The notes under the pieces: model-generated
What the model saw: only the letters and a program-made list of their open reading frames with translations
Told to the model about the DNA's origin: nothing
Database searches by the model: none
From: JADKHC01 sp047600805
GTDB taxonomy: Bacteria > Verrucomicrobiota > Verrucomicrobiia > Opitutales > Opitutaceae
Reading direction: 5' to 3'
Length of the DNA stretch: 64,000 nt
Assembly: GCA_047600805.1 (NCBI GenBank)
Contig: JASGKG010000001.1
Span: 1,674,001 to 1,738,000, forward strand
Made by a program: the position numbers and the translations under genes
Shown here: positions 9,079-18,383 of the stretch, piece by piece
Layout: each line of letters opens with the position of its first letter
Numbering within the stretch: the stretch's first letter is position 1

Positions 9079-10299
9079 ATGAACGATATGGACCCCGTCT
9101 CCGTACCGCATCTGTGCTACTACGGCAATATCCCTGTCGAAGCGACTTCGGCCGGTCCTGCGCAGCTATATCGGATCCTTCACACCTATCCCACGGAACG
9201 CCTCCGCATCATCGAGGCCGATTGCAAGCCTTCACAACCGCAACGGAGAATTTTAGGTGCAAACTACAGTTCGTTAATGCCGGCGTTCGAGCGCGGTTGG
9301 TACTTCGCCCGGATGCGGGCACCACGCCTTTTCTGGATGATGCTGGAAGCGGAATCGTGGCGCCAGGCACGTCTGGTTCAGGCCAGCCTGAAAGGTTTCC
9401 CCGTCGAGGCGATTTTAGCGATACATGAAGGTTTCGGCTGGTACATGGCGGCGCGAATCGCCCAGCGCCTGCGTGTGCCTCTGCATCTGATCCTGCACGA
9501 CGACTGGTTTCGCTGCATTCCAATGGCACCGCTGCTCAAAGAAAGATTTGAACGCGCTTTTGGAGCAGTCTATCGCGCTGCCTCAGGACGCCTCTGCATC
9601 AGCCCTTACATGGAGGAGGAATACGCGCGCCGCTTCGGAGCTCCTGGTCGCGTGCTCTATCCCGTCCGCGATCCCAAAGCACCGCAACCTACCGAACCAC
9701 CTGTGCGGCTTTCCGCAAACTCCAAGGAGCTGACCGTCGCCTACGCGGGGAATCTTTGGCACAAAAGCAATTGGGAGTCCCTGCGCAACCTGGCTTCTGC
9801 TCTCGAAACAGTCGGTGGTCGGCTGCTCATCTTTGGCCCGACCAAGCCCGACGATGCCGCCTCCAACGGCCTCCAGCGTGCAAATGTCTCTGTACGCGGT
9901 TTCGTTCCTAATCTCATCGAAACGCTCCGCGAGGAAGCACAGGTGGTTTTTGTTGCGATGGCTTTCGACGCCAATGAACGCCGCAACATGGAAATTTGCT
10001 TCCCGAGCAAAATGACCGAGTACACGGCAGCGGGCCTGCCCGTATTGATTCACGGCCCTGCCTACAGCTCGGCGGTTCGCTGGGCCCAAGCACACACAGA
10101 CGCGGCGGAGGTCGTCCTCGAACAAAACCAATCAGCCGTCGAAACGAGTCTGCGTCGTCTGCTCGATCCAGCCTTCCGCGTCCGACTTGCGCAACGTGCG
10201 CTTGAACTCGGCCGCGACTGTTTTTCGTTCGAAACAGGCATCGCAACGCTGCATTCCACCCTAACCGCCGCCCAGGGCCAGCGCATCGGCCGTTTCTGA
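9079..10299 (+). CDS. Putative GT4-like glycosyltransferase
   Basis: A 406-residue protein with a GT-B layout. The first half (CYYGNIPVEATSAGPAQLY, then AILAIHEGFGWYMAARIAQ and HLILHDDWFRCIP) matches the acceptor domain of GT4-like enzymes. The second half (TVAYAGNLWHKSNWESLRNLASAL, RGFVPNLIETLREEAQVVFVAM, FPSKMTEYTAAGLPVLIHGP) is the donor domain, with the final segment at the place of the E-x7-E region. A second possible start is the ATG three codons later. It lies 50 bases after the AlgD-like gene and 38 before a GT2 gene, within the same run. Specificity is unknown. Confidence 0.78.
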   Translation: MNDMDPVSVPHLCYYGNIPVEATSAGPAQLYRILHTYPTERLRIIEADCKPSQPQRRILGANYSSLMPAFERGWYFARMRAPRLFWMMLEAESWRQARLVQASLKGFPVEAILAIHEGFGWYMAARIAQRLRVPLHLILHDDWFRCIPMAPLLKERFERAFGAVYRAASGRLCISPYMEEEYARRFGAPGRVLYPVRDPKAPQPTEPPVRLSANSKELTVAYAGNLWHKSNWESLRNLASALETVGGRLLIFGPTKPDDAASNGLQRANVSVRGFVPNLIETLREEAQVVFVAMAFDANERRNMEICFPSKMTEYTAAGLPVLIHGPAYSSAVRWAQAHTDAAEVVLEQNQSAVETSLRRLLDPAFRVRLAQRALELGRDCFSFETGIATLHSTLTAAQGQRIGRF

Positions 10300-10337
10300 G
10301 CCTGCGCTTCCCTAACCTTTACCCCATTCCCGACACA

Positions 10338-11246
10338 ATGAACAAGGTTTCCGTCGTAATCCCGACCTACAATCGAGCCCGATTGCTGGAGGAAGCCCTG
10401 CAAAGTGCATTCGCTCAAAGTTTCCAGCCGTACGAAATCATCGTCGTGGACGACGGCTCGACGGACGACACTGAGGCAACCGCGCTGCGGCTCGGTGAAA
10501 AGGTTCGTTATATTCGCCAGAAAAATGCCGGCCCTTCAGCTGCCCGCAACAACGGCATTCGAAGTGCCAACGGCGACTTCATCGCATTCCTCGATTCCGA
10601 CGACCTCTGGCCCAAAGATCGGCTGGAGCGTCAAATGGCCGCGCTCGAAAAGCATCCTGACCTGGACTTTCTATTTGGGTTGGAGGCCAAGTTTACTTCC
10701 GAACAACAATTCGAAGCCTGCGAAATCCAGGACCAAGAACTTCGCGGAATTTTGGAGTCCTTGGATTGTGTTATTCCCGATCCGTTCGGTTTGCTCATCC
10801 GCGAAAACTATATTCCCACTTCCAGCGTGCTCTTTCGCAAGAGCCGCTTCGAAAGCGTCGGGCCGATCGACGAACGCCTCAACCAAGCTGAGGACTATGA
10901 CTTCTGGTTTCGCTTTGCAGCGCAGGGCTGTCGGTTCGGCTTCGTCAACGCCGTACTCAGTTTCCGCCGCATGCACGACGGTAATCTGGTCAACCAGTTC
11001 GCCAAGCGCACCGCCGCCACCATCGAAGTCTTGCGTCGCTATGAAAATGTTTCCCCGAACAATCACGCGCTCCTAGCCAAGCGCATCGCCGACCTCTGCT
11101 ACGACCTCGGCAGCCACCTTCTCTACCGCCGCGACTTTGCCGGCGCGCACCGCTATTTGCGCTCAGCAAAACCGATCGGCTTAAGGCGTCTCGTATGGTT
11201 TGTTAAATTCATGGCGACGCTGCCTTTCGCCAGTGGCCCAACCTGA
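10338..11246 (+). CDS. Glycosyltransferase family 2
   Basis: A 302-residue GT-A enzyme. It begins with the classic VSVVIPTYNRARLLEEALQSA, followed by IIVVDDGSTDDT, GPSAARNNGI and the metal-binding FLDSDDLW that replaces the DxD motif. EDYDFWFRFA in the middle supplies the likely catalytic-base region. There are no membrane spans. It should transfer one sugar from a nucleotide donor to the growing lipid-linked unit in the cytoplasm. It is followed after 12 bases by the MBOAT acyltransferase, so the sugar it adds may be the acylated one, but that is only a positional guess. Confidence 0.9.
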   Translation: MNKVSVVIPTYNRARLLEEALQSAFAQSFQPYEIIVVDDGSTDDTEATALRLGEKVRYIRQKNAGPSAARNNGIRSANGDFIAFLDSDDLWPKDRLERQMAALEKHPDLDFLFGLEAKFTSEQQFEACEIQDQELRGILESLDCVIPDPFGLLIRENYIPTSSVLFRKSRFESVGPIDERLNQAEDYDFWFRFAAQGCRFGFVNAVLSFRRMHDGNLVNQFAKRTAATIEVLRRYENVSPNNHALLAKRIADLCYDLGSHLLYRRDFAGAHRYLRSAKPIGLRRLVWFVKFMATLPFASGPT

Positions 11247-11258
11247 CAAGACTCGGTC

Positions 11259-12677
11259 ATGCTGTTCAACAGTTTCACTTTTGTCTGGTTGGTGGTGGTG
11301 ACGTTCGCGCTGTTTTACCTGCCGATCCTGCGCGGACTGCAAAGCTACACGCTGATCGCCGCCAGCTTGGTTTTCTATGCGTCGAACCAGCCCGTGCTGG
11401 TTTTTCTCCTGATCGCCTCGATTACGATCAATGCGGTCAGCAGCTACTACGTTCTCAACAGCACGGCGGAAAAAGTGCGTAAAACCGCCGCCGTCGCTGG
11501 AGTGGGCTTGAACCTCGCTGTGCTGTTCCTTTTCAAGTACGGCCCGCTGGCCGCGCGAACGCTCTCGCTCGACTCAGCCGATCCAGGCTCGATCGGCCAT
11601 CTTCTGGTTCATCTGCCCTTGCCCGTCGGAATCTCGTTCTTCACCTTCCAAGGCATCAGCCTGGTCGTGGACGTTTTTCGCCAGCGCGGCCAAAACGAGG
11701 CCGTTAACATCGAGCATCGCAAGCCTGGTCGCCACTTTCTGGATACCGCGCTCTTCAAGGCATTTTTCCCCCAGCTGGTGGCCGGCCCGATCGTGAAGGC
11801 GCACGATTTTTATCCGCAGATCCGCCCGAAATACCTGCGCGATGTCAATTGGCAGGGTGTGTTCCGCGCGGTCGTTACGGGCTACTTCCTCAAGATGGTC
11901 TGCGCCGACAATCTCAAGGACCTCACGTTCTGGCTGACCTACCCGTATTTCGTGCATCACTCCACGCCGACCCTGCTGGTCCTGCTCTTCGGCTACTCGA
12001 TGCAGATCTTTGCGGATTTTGCCGGTTACTCTTTGATAGCGATTGGTACAGCACGGCTCTTCGGCTACGAGCTGATGGAGAATTTCAATTTTCCGTACAT
12101 TTCCCAGTCGCTTTCGGAATTCTGGCGCCGCTGGCACATCTCACTTTCGACGTGGCTGAAGGAATATCTCTACGTGCCGCTGGGCGGAAATCGACGCGGC
12201 TCTTTCCGCACCTACCTTAATCTGATGATCGTAATGACGCTCGGTGGGCTGTGGCACGGTGCAGCTTGGAGCTACGCCACCTGGGGCATTTATCATGGCG
12301 CGGGGCTCGCGGTGGAGCGCTACTTCAATCTTAATGCGCCTTCGACCAACCGTTTTTCGGCGACTTTGCGCATGGTGGGCATATTCACCTTTGTCACTTT
12401 GGGGTGGTTGTTGTTTAAATTGCCTGATTTCTCCCACGTCATCATTTTCCTGAAAAGCTGCGCCGCGAATCTCGGCAGACCCGACGACGCAAAGATCATC
12501 GCCTATATCATCTTCTACTCGCTTCCCGTCGTCGCCTATCACCTTCACTACCTTTGGAAGCAAAGGTCGGGCGCAAAACTTTCGCCTTCCTGGCAGGCGT
12601 TGGCCTACGGGACGTGCCTCTTCGCTCTGCTGCTCAACAGCGGATCGCCAGGCGCTTTCATCTATTTTCAGTTCTGA
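11259..12677 (+). CDS. MBOAT O-acyltransferase (AlgI-like)
   Basis: A 472-residue polytopic membrane enzyme that passes acyl, usually acetyl, groups across the inner membrane to an exported polysaccharide. It starts with the AlgI-like LFNSFTFVWLVVVTFALFYLP. The family core is clear: LPVGISFFTFQGIS, FPQLVAGPI, MQIFADFAGYS, FWRRWHISLSTWLKEYLYVPLGGNR, and the catalytic WHGAAWSYATWGIYHG with His333 and His346. The next gene, 6 bases downstream, encodes a single-span protein with SGNH features, the usual partner that completes transfer in the periplasm. With the AlgD-like dehydrogenase in the same run, O-acetylation of a uronic acid polymer is plausible. Confidence 0.93.
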   Translation: MLFNSFTFVWLVVVTFALFYLPILRGLQSYTLIAASLVFYASNQPVLVFLLIASITINAVSSYYVLNSTAEKVRKTAAVAGVGLNLAVLFLFKYGPLAARTLSLDSADPGSIGHLLVHLPLPVGISFFTFQGISLVVDVFRQRGQNEAVNIEHRKPGRHFLDTALFKAFFPQLVAGPIVKAHDFYPQIRPKYLRDVNWQGVFRAVVTGYFLKMVCADNLKDLTFWLTYPYFVHHSTPTLLVLLFGYSMQIFADFAGYSLIAIGTARLFGYELMENFNFPYISQSLSEFWRRWHISLSTWLKEYLYVPLGGNRRGSFRTYLNLMIVMTLGGLWHGAAWSYATWGIYHGAGLAVERYFNLNAPSTNRFSATLRMVGIFTFVTLGWLLFKLPDFSHVIIFLKSCAANLGRPDDAKIIAYIIFYSLPVVAYHLHYLWKQRSGAKLSPSWQALAYGTCLFALLLNSGSPGAFIYFQF

Positions 12678-12683
12678 TTTGCC

Positions 12684-13568
12684 ATGATCGCGCGCTCCCT
12701 CGTCACCGCTTGCCTCTTGTTCACGGTCTACTCCGCCGTGCTGCGATCGGCCTGGGTGCGCGACCATGCGCTCACTCAAAGTCAGTGGCAGGGCAACCTC
12801 ATCCGCGCCCAGGAATATTCGGCCAACCAAAGCGTACCCGCAAACGTCATTGTTGGCTCTTCGCTTACCGCCCGCCTGGAATCGACTCCTCTGAGCAAGG
12901 ATTTCTATAGCCTGTCATTTTCCGGAGGCGGTCCTCTCACCGGTCTGAAAATCATTACTTCCGCAACCAGCCGACCGAAGCTCGTTTTGATCGAAACCAA
13001 CCTCCTGATGGAAAGCGTGAGCGACACAATGCTGGCGAATACACAGCAACCCGTGTTCGCACCGTTGCGCGCCCATTTCCCTGCGTTACGCGAACGTTTT
13101 CAACCCGCAAATATTGCCGTCGGAACGGCCCTCGAGCGCTCAACGGAATACGGGCTGCGTGCCCTCCGCCGCGTGATATCGATTGCGAGCGTAGAAACCA
13201 GCAGCGGCGCCGATGACCTCTTTCAGGCCATGCTCGCCGAACAACAAAAAAACATGAGCCGTCCGCCCGATGAGGTCGTCCTTGCGCAGCGTCTAGAACA
13301 ACTCAAGGAGCAAGTCGCCGCGCTCGGCCGCACAGGCACGCGCGTGGTGTTTGTCGAAATGCCGGTCGACGCCTCTTTGATGAATCTTCCTTATCTCACC
13401 ACCTTGCGCACGAAAATCGCCAAAACTTTCCCGGACATTCCGTTTGTTCGCCCTCCGGCCAGCCATGTTTATCGCACTGAGGATGCTCTCCATCTCGGCA
13501 AACAAGAAGCCACTGTGTACGCCAGCCTCCTGCACGGCGAACTCGCACATCTCAATCTGTTGCCTTAA
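12684..13568 (+). CDS. SGNH-like periplasmic acyltransferase partner of the MBOAT protein
   Basis: A 294-residue protein without an obvious named family. An N-terminal hydrophobic segment (about residues 3-20, SLVTACLLFTVYSAVL) would anchor or export it. VIVGSSLTARL places Ser59/Ser60 where SGNH enzymes have the nucleophile. FSGGGPLTGLKII resembles the glycine block, RVVFVEMPV resembles the block before the last motif, and EDALHLGKQEA gives a DxxH pair at Asp267/His270. These four elements in order suggest an SGNH/GDSL-type fold like AlgJ/AlgX or PatB, the soluble half of an MBOAT acetylation pair. The gene follows the MBOAT gene by 6 bases. The function is inferred from motifs and position; no single block is diagnostic. 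Confidence 0.65.
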   Translation: MIARSLVTACLLFTVYSAVLRSAWVRDHALTQSQWQGNLIRAQEYSANQSVPANVIVGSSLTARLESTPLSKDFYSLSFSGGGPLTGLKIITSATSRPKLVLIETNLLMESVSDTMLANTQQPVFAPLRAHFPALRERFQPANIAVGTALERSTEYGLRALRRVISIASVETSSGADDLFQAMLAEQQKNMSRPPDEVVLAQRLEQLKEQVAALGRTGTRVVFVEMPVDASLMNLPYLTTLRTKIAKTFPDIPFVRPPASHVYRTEDALHLGKQEATVYASLLHGELAHLNLLP

Positions 13569-13601
13569 ACCGCACCACTCTTACACCGCCAATTCTGCTC
13601 C

Positions 13602-14906
13602 ATGACTTCAGCTGCCAACAACGACGGAATACTCGCGGGCAAAACCATTCTTCGGTTCGCCCATGCCTATGAATCCGGAGGCGGCACAGAGCGCTATCTC
13701 GACGACGTTGACCAGGCCCTGCTTTCCCGAAATGCGATGACGATCGTGCGGATGCACATCACGCGCAACCCTGCGCCGGGCGGTCCGATCGAACAAAAAA
13801 TCGGGCGCGGCACCCTGGTGCGCGTGCCACTGCCCATCGAGTCTTCGGGTGGGCCGTTCGAAGCCGACGACGAAGAGACACCCTCGGAGCGTTTCAAGCG
13901 GTGGTTGCGAAACAGCATTTTGTACCAGCCGATTGTTTGGGATTTGTTCGGTGCACGCTACACCCGTTCACGTGTGCTCCCTAAAAAAGCCGGCCAAGCC
14001 ATCGGCGCAGGCCCCGCGGCCGCAGAAATTCTGCTCACGCGTCGAATCGACGCCGCCATCATGCATTTCTTTGGAGGTGCCGACGCCGAGGAAGTGTTGC
14101 AGGCCGTCAATAAAGCCAGCGTACCGTGCGCTCTTCTTAATCACTATTCGAACGACCGTTTTCTCAACCTCGCCATCCGCAAGCACACCCTGCTCGCCGA
14201 TCGGGTCTCAGGCGTGAACGGCCTGGACGTTCCCTCGTATGCGCGCGGACGTTTTGTGAATCTATCCGACGGCATCGACATCGATTTTTTCCGCCGCCAA
14301 AACGCTCGCCCTCTGGCCAATCCCCCCGCCGAACCCATTTTCCTTCTACCTGCGCGCGTCACGCGTGAAAAAGGTCAGCTCGATCTCATTCAGGCCGCCG
14401 CCCGTCTCCACCGAATCGGGACGCCCGTGGCCATCGCGTTTGCCGGTCGTTTCGATAATGACGTCTTTACTGAGGAAGTGCGGGCTCTGATCGCTCGCGA
14501 AGGTTTGAACAACTTCGTCCATTTTCTCGGGCCTCTTAATCTGGAGTCGCTGCGGGACTGGTACGCCGCCAGCGCGGCGATTGCCCTGCCGACTTATCAT
14601 CACGAAGGATTGCCACGCATTCTTCTCGAAGCGCAAGCCATGGAATGTCCCGTCATCGCCTACGCAACAGGAGGCGTCGCCGACGGAGTTGAAGAAGATC
14701 GCACAGGCTATCTGCTTAAAACGGGCGACAAAACAGGTCTTGTCGACCGCATGCACAAGCTCGCCACCCAGGCTGGCATTCGGGCTCGTTTGGGCAAAGC
14801 GGGCAGGATTGCAGCGGAAAGCCGTTTTAATCTGGCGGCCCTCGCTCAACGTCACGAACAATTCTATCTCGAACTCATTCGGGAAAGCGCTTCTACGAAA
14901 CGCTGA
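13602..14906 (+). CDS. Glycosyltransferase family 4
   Basis: A 434-residue GT-B enzyme. The N-terminal half opens with ILRFAHAYESGGGTERYLDDV, the GGxE-type motif of GT4. The donor half has LLPARVTREKGQLDLIQAAARL, FLGPLNLESLRDWYAASAAIALPTYHHEGLPRILLEAQAM with the glutamates of the E-x7-E motif, and ATGGVADGVEEDRTGYLL. These are textbook GT4 signatures. No membrane segments are seen. It sits between the acylation pair and the Wzy-like gene. Confidence 0.92.
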   Translation: MTSAANNDGILAGKTILRFAHAYESGGGTERYLDDVDQALLSRNAMTIVRMHITRNPAPGGPIEQKIGRGTLVRVPLPIESSGGPFEADDEETPSERFKRWLRNSILYQPIVWDLFGARYTRSRVLPKKAGQAIGAGPAAAEILLTRRIDAAIMHFFGGADAEEVLQAVNKASVPCALLNHYSNDRFLNLAIRKHTLLADRVSGVNGLDVPSYARGRFVNLSDGIDIDFFRRQNARPLANPPAEPIFLLPARVTREKGQLDLIQAAARLHRIGTPVAIAFAGRFDNDVFTEEVRALIAREGLNNFVHFLGPLNLESLRDWYAASAAIALPTYHHEGLPRILLEAQAMECPVIAYATGGVADGVEEDRTGYLLKTGDKTGLVDRMHKLATQAGIRARLGKAGRIAAESRFNLAALAQRHEQFYLELIRESASTKR

Positions 14907-14959
14907 TGCGACACTTCACCACAGCAGCCGGCCGCAGTCCTGCCCATTGATCGCCACTC

Positions 14960-16384
14960 ATGCCTCCGAAACTGGCACTCCTCTTCGGCGTCATCTTCAT
15001 TCTGGTGGCATTTCGCTTCGAGAAGAAGCGTGACTTCGGCCTTACGTCCGGACTTTTCTGGCCGACACTCTGGTACATGGTTGTGGCTTCGCGTCCCATC
15101 GGCGTGTGGCTGATCACGTGGGGCGTTCCCCTGCCTGGCGGCGTCGCCAATCCGGAGGACGGCAGCATCATCGACCGCTTGTTCTTCGCAATTCTCGCGG
15201 TCATCGGCCTAAGAATTCTTTCGAAACGCGGGTTCAGTTGGACGCGAGCCATAGCCGACAACAAATGCCTCACGTTTTTCGTCCTCTACATCGCAATCAG
15301 CATCTGCTGGTCGGACTACACGTTTGTCTCATTTAAAAGGTTCATCAAACTTTTTGGCTCCATCGTGATGGCGATGGTCGTGCTGACCAACGGACGTCCC
15401 CTCGATTCGATCTTCACCGTCTTGCGGCGGTGCCTGTACATCCACATTCCGATGTCGATCATCTGCACCCGCTATTTCCGCGAGATCGGCGTCAGCTTCG
15501 AGTGGAACGGCACGGTGGAGTTCTGGCAGGGCATTGCCACGTCTAAAAATACGCTCGGGCAGATCACGATGCTGGCCGTGCTTTATTTTACCTGGGACAT
15601 TTACAAGAACTGGAAGCAGATCGGCCTGAAAAATTTTCACGTCATCTACCTCATGATGTCGGTCTTTTTACTCAAAGGATCGAGCGGCGCGATCAGCATG
15701 ACGTCGCTGTTCGTAAGCATCTTCGCCCTTTTCATTTTCTTCACGATCCAGTTTCTACGGAAGCAGCAAGGGCTGGTGCGCGTTTTTGTAGCGGGGGTTT
15801 TCACGGCCTTGTTCCTATTGGTTGTGGTTGTCGTCATCCACAGTCTCGACCCGTTCGCGGAAAAGTCTTTTTTTGGAAAAATCATCACAACGGTGGGTCG
15901 CGATATCACACTCACCGACCGCACCTACATTTGGTCGGATGTTTATAAAGCCGCCGCAGACAGCCCCCTCGTCGGCGTAGGCTTCGGCGCCTTCTGGATC
16001 GGGCGAGAGGCAAATATCCCTTGGAACGAAACCATGACCTGGGTCTTGGGCCAGGCTCACAGCGGCTATGTGGATACCTATCTTCAATTGGGTATAGTCG
16101 GCTGGTTCTTGTTGTTCATCATTCTCGTTTTTTCTCTCGCGAAAATGCTTTCGAAGCTCGCCGAGGATTTTGATTACGCGTGCCTGCGGATCACGCTGCT
16201 GCTGACCGTCATGTTTGTGGACATCACTGAGTCCATTTATTTGCGCGGCGATCATCACCTCTGGCTGGTATTTCAACTCGCGCTTTGGAGCGTGCCGCCG
16301 ACGTATTTGATGGCCGAATCCGCCGCGGACTATGCCGTTGAAGAGCCTTTCTTGACTGACGAGGAGAAAGCGAGCGCCACCTAG
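14960..16384 (+). CDS. O-antigen polymerase/ligase (Wzy/WaaL-like) membrane protein
   Basis: A 474-residue protein with ten or more predicted spans and a larger periplasmic loop in the second half. The loop contains the recognisable O-antigen ligase/polymerase stretch FWQGIATSKNTLGQ and, later, RTYIWSDVYKAAADSPLVGVGFGAF, with the histidine-containing QAHSGYVDTYLQLGIVG. These are typical of the Wzy_C/O-ligase family. In a locus with a flippase (26985) and a chain-length protein (3196) and no ABC exporter, it is best read as the periplasmic polymerase that joins repeat units. A ligase role cannot be excluded. Its TAG stop directly abuts the ATG of the next gene. Confidence 0.87.
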   Translation: MPPKLALLFGVIFILVAFRFEKKRDFGLTSGLFWPTLWYMVVASRPIGVWLITWGVPLPGGVANPEDGSIIDRLFFAILAVIGLRILSKRGFSWTRAIADNKCLTFFVLYIAISICWSDYTFVSFKRFIKLFGSIVMAMVVLTNGRPLDSIFTVLRRCLYIHIPMSIICTRYFREIGVSFEWNGTVEFWQGIATSKNTLGQITMLAVLYFTWDIYKNWKQIGLKNFHVIYLMMSVFLLKGSSGAISMTSLFVSIFALFIFFTIQFLRKQQGLVRVFVAGVFTALFLLVVVVVIHSLDPFAEKSFFGKIITTVGRDITLTDRTYIWSDVYKAAADSPLVGVGFGAFWIGREANIPWNETMTWVLGQAHSGYVDTYLQLGIVGWFLLFIILVFSLAKMLSKLAEDFDYACLRITLLLTVMFVDITESIYLRGDHHLWLVFQLALWSVPPTYLMAESAADYAVEEPFLTDEEKASAT

Positions 16385-18277
16385 ATGACGAACCTTTCCA
16401 CATTCGCCAACCCTGCGGCCGAGCGTCCCAATCCGACCGTCGTTCTCGTATCCGATGCACCTGCGACGAGCGAAGCTCTACAGCTCGACATCGCCTGTCG
16501 CTTCTACGGCTTCGACACCCGCTTGGTCAGCAGCGCCCAATCTTCCGAATCGTTTATCGCCGCTCCCGACACGATCCTCGTCGCCGTTCATGCGAGCGTT
16601 TTAGCGCAAGGCAGTGATTCGTTTTGGGACAATCTCTCACGGTTAGCGAAGGAACGCGGTGTTCCCACTGCAATCATCGGAATCGATGCAGGATGCGAAA
16701 AGGCGATCGGCCGGGCAATGGGACTGCCCTTTCAAATCCAGTCTACAGCCGCGGGGATGTCCGCGGGCCTCTATTGCGCCGCGACCGAACCGCACCAAAT
16801 CGGCTACGAACTACGCGATGTGCGCCTCGCGATCCGCTCTGGGGCGGTGCCTCAGCTTCGAGTCGAGAACTCAGACGCGGTCCGAATCATTTGCCAAGTG
16901 GGAATCGACGATAGCGCCCGACTTCCCAGCTATATCGAGGTAATCAAGGATGGCGGAAAAGTTTCTCTTCTCGCGCGAACCGCACCTGCTGAACCCAACG
17001 TGCTCTGGCGCTACGACCCGGGCTACTTTGCCGAACTGGCGCCTTTCTTGATGCTAGTTCGCGGAGCTGGCGGAGCGCGTTGCTGGCTTCCCGCACAGCA
17101 TCTGGCCAACCTCACCATCGATGACCCTTGGTTGACCGAACCCTACGGGAGCCTTTCGTACCACGGTCTTCTCAGAGAGATGAAGAACGAGCGGTTCCAT
17201 GCCACCATCGGTCATATTCCCTGGAACTATCAGCGCTACAAAGCGGACGTCGTTACTCTTTTTCAGGAGAACCCCGACTATTTCAGCCTCGCCGTTCACG
17301 GCAACAATCACGATCGCTACGAATTTTTCCGCTATGAAGCGCGCCCTGGCGACCAACAGCATCCGAAGCCGAAACACCTGCAAGAGTTAAATATCTCGCA
17401 GGCGATGGCTCGCATGGAACGCTTCGAAGAAGCCAGCGGGCTTTCCTTCGATCGAGTGATGGTGTTTCCGCACGGTATTTGCCCGGGGCCGAGCATCGAG
17501 TTGCTCAAGAAGAACGGTTTTTGGGCGACGTTTAATTATCACAACGTTCCTCTCGACGAAGCCCCTCCCAGCGATCCCGCCTATGCCCTTCGCTCTGTTT
17601 ACACGAAGTGGTTCGGCTTTCCGACTTTTCGCCGCAACTACCCGCACAACTACGTCGAGCCGCTTATCGCCATCGACCTATTCCTGGGAAATCCGACGCT
17701 TTTCATGGCGCACCAAGATACCTTTTTCGAAGGCATAGATGCGTTTACTCAGGTCGCCCGCCGAGTAAACACGCGCCAGCCGGGCGTCAAATGGACTCAT
17801 CTGGGCGAAATCACCCGCCGCTACTATCTTGTACGTTGGTTCAAGGAGTCTGTTTGTGAAGTACGCCTTTTTGCCCGTCACGCCACTTTTGAAAACCCCA
17901 AAGACGTTCCAGTGCACGTCTCTGCAAGTAAGTTTGAGCCATCCCCAGCGGACGTAAGTCTTGTCACTCTCGACGGAGCGGAAATTCAGTGGACGTCTGA
18001 TGCCGAAAACGTCTTTTTCGCCGCCGAAGTACAACCACTCGCCACCGCTTATTTTGAAGTGCACTACAAAACCAGCGGAAACTCACCAAAACCGTCGCTG
18101 AAACGAACCGGCCTGCGAAATTACGCGCTTCGAGCGATCGCCGATTTTCGCGATCTTGTCCTGCCTCGGTCATTCTTAGGTCGTTTGCTCACTCGCAAGT
18201 ACTACCGCCCGGGCAAAAAACGCCCGACCATCGGCGGTATGCTCTCGCGAGCTTTCCAATTGTTTCGTCGCTCGTGA
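16385..18277 (+). CDS. Large NodB-fold polysaccharide deacetylase-like protein
   Basis: A 630-residue protein. The first 230 residues are an unfamiliar domain (TVVLVSDAPATSEALQLDI...) with no clear motif. From about residue 240 it resembles a polysaccharide deacetylase: LTIDDPWL supplies Asp246/Asp247, LAVHGNNHDRYEF supplies His305 and His309 in the HxxxH metal spacing, and VMVFPHGICPGPSIELL sits where motif 3 is expected. The last ~100 residues look like a beta-rich add-on ending in a basic tail (KKRPTIGG...RRS). No signal peptide is visible, so it may act in the cytoplasm. It starts on the base after the Wzy-like stop. Whether it deacetylates, or is a non-catalytic relative, is open. Confidence 0.65.
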   Translation: MTNLSTFANPAAERPNPTVVLVSDAPATSEALQLDIACRFYGFDTRLVSSAQSSESFIAAPDTILVAVHASVLAQGSDSFWDNLSRLAKERGVPTAIIGIDAGCEKAIGRAMGLPFQIQSTAAGMSAGLYCAATEPHQIGYELRDVRLAIRSGAVPQLRVENSDAVRIICQVGIDDSARLPSYIEVIKDGGKVSLLARTAPAEPNVLWRYDPGYFAELAPFLMLVRGAGGARCWLPAQHLANLTIDDPWLTEPYGSLSYHGLLREMKNERFHATIGHIPWNYQRYKADVVTLFQENPDYFSLAVHGNNHDRYEFFRYEARPGDQQHPKPKHLQELNISQAMARMERFEEASGLSFDRVMVFPHGICPGPSIELLKKNGFWATFNYHNVPLDEAPPSDPAYALRSVYTKWFGFPTFRRNYPHNYVEPLIAIDLFLGNPTLFMAHQDTFFEGIDAFTQVARRVNTRQPGVKWTHLGEITRRYYLVRWFKESVCEVRLFARHATFENPKDVPVHVSASKFEPSPADVSLVTLDGAEIQWTSDAENVFFAAEVQPLATAYFEVHYKTSGNSPKPSLKRTGLRNYALRAIADFRDLVLPRSFLGRLLTRKYYRPGKKRPTIGGMLSRAFQLFRRS

Positions 18278-18383
18278 AATTTAACGCTAAAAACACTCGA
18301 ACCAGTCGACATCGCTCGATGGTTCAACACGGTCAGCAGCTGAGACACCCCATCCTCATGCACTTCGTCGACGCCAGCCTTCG

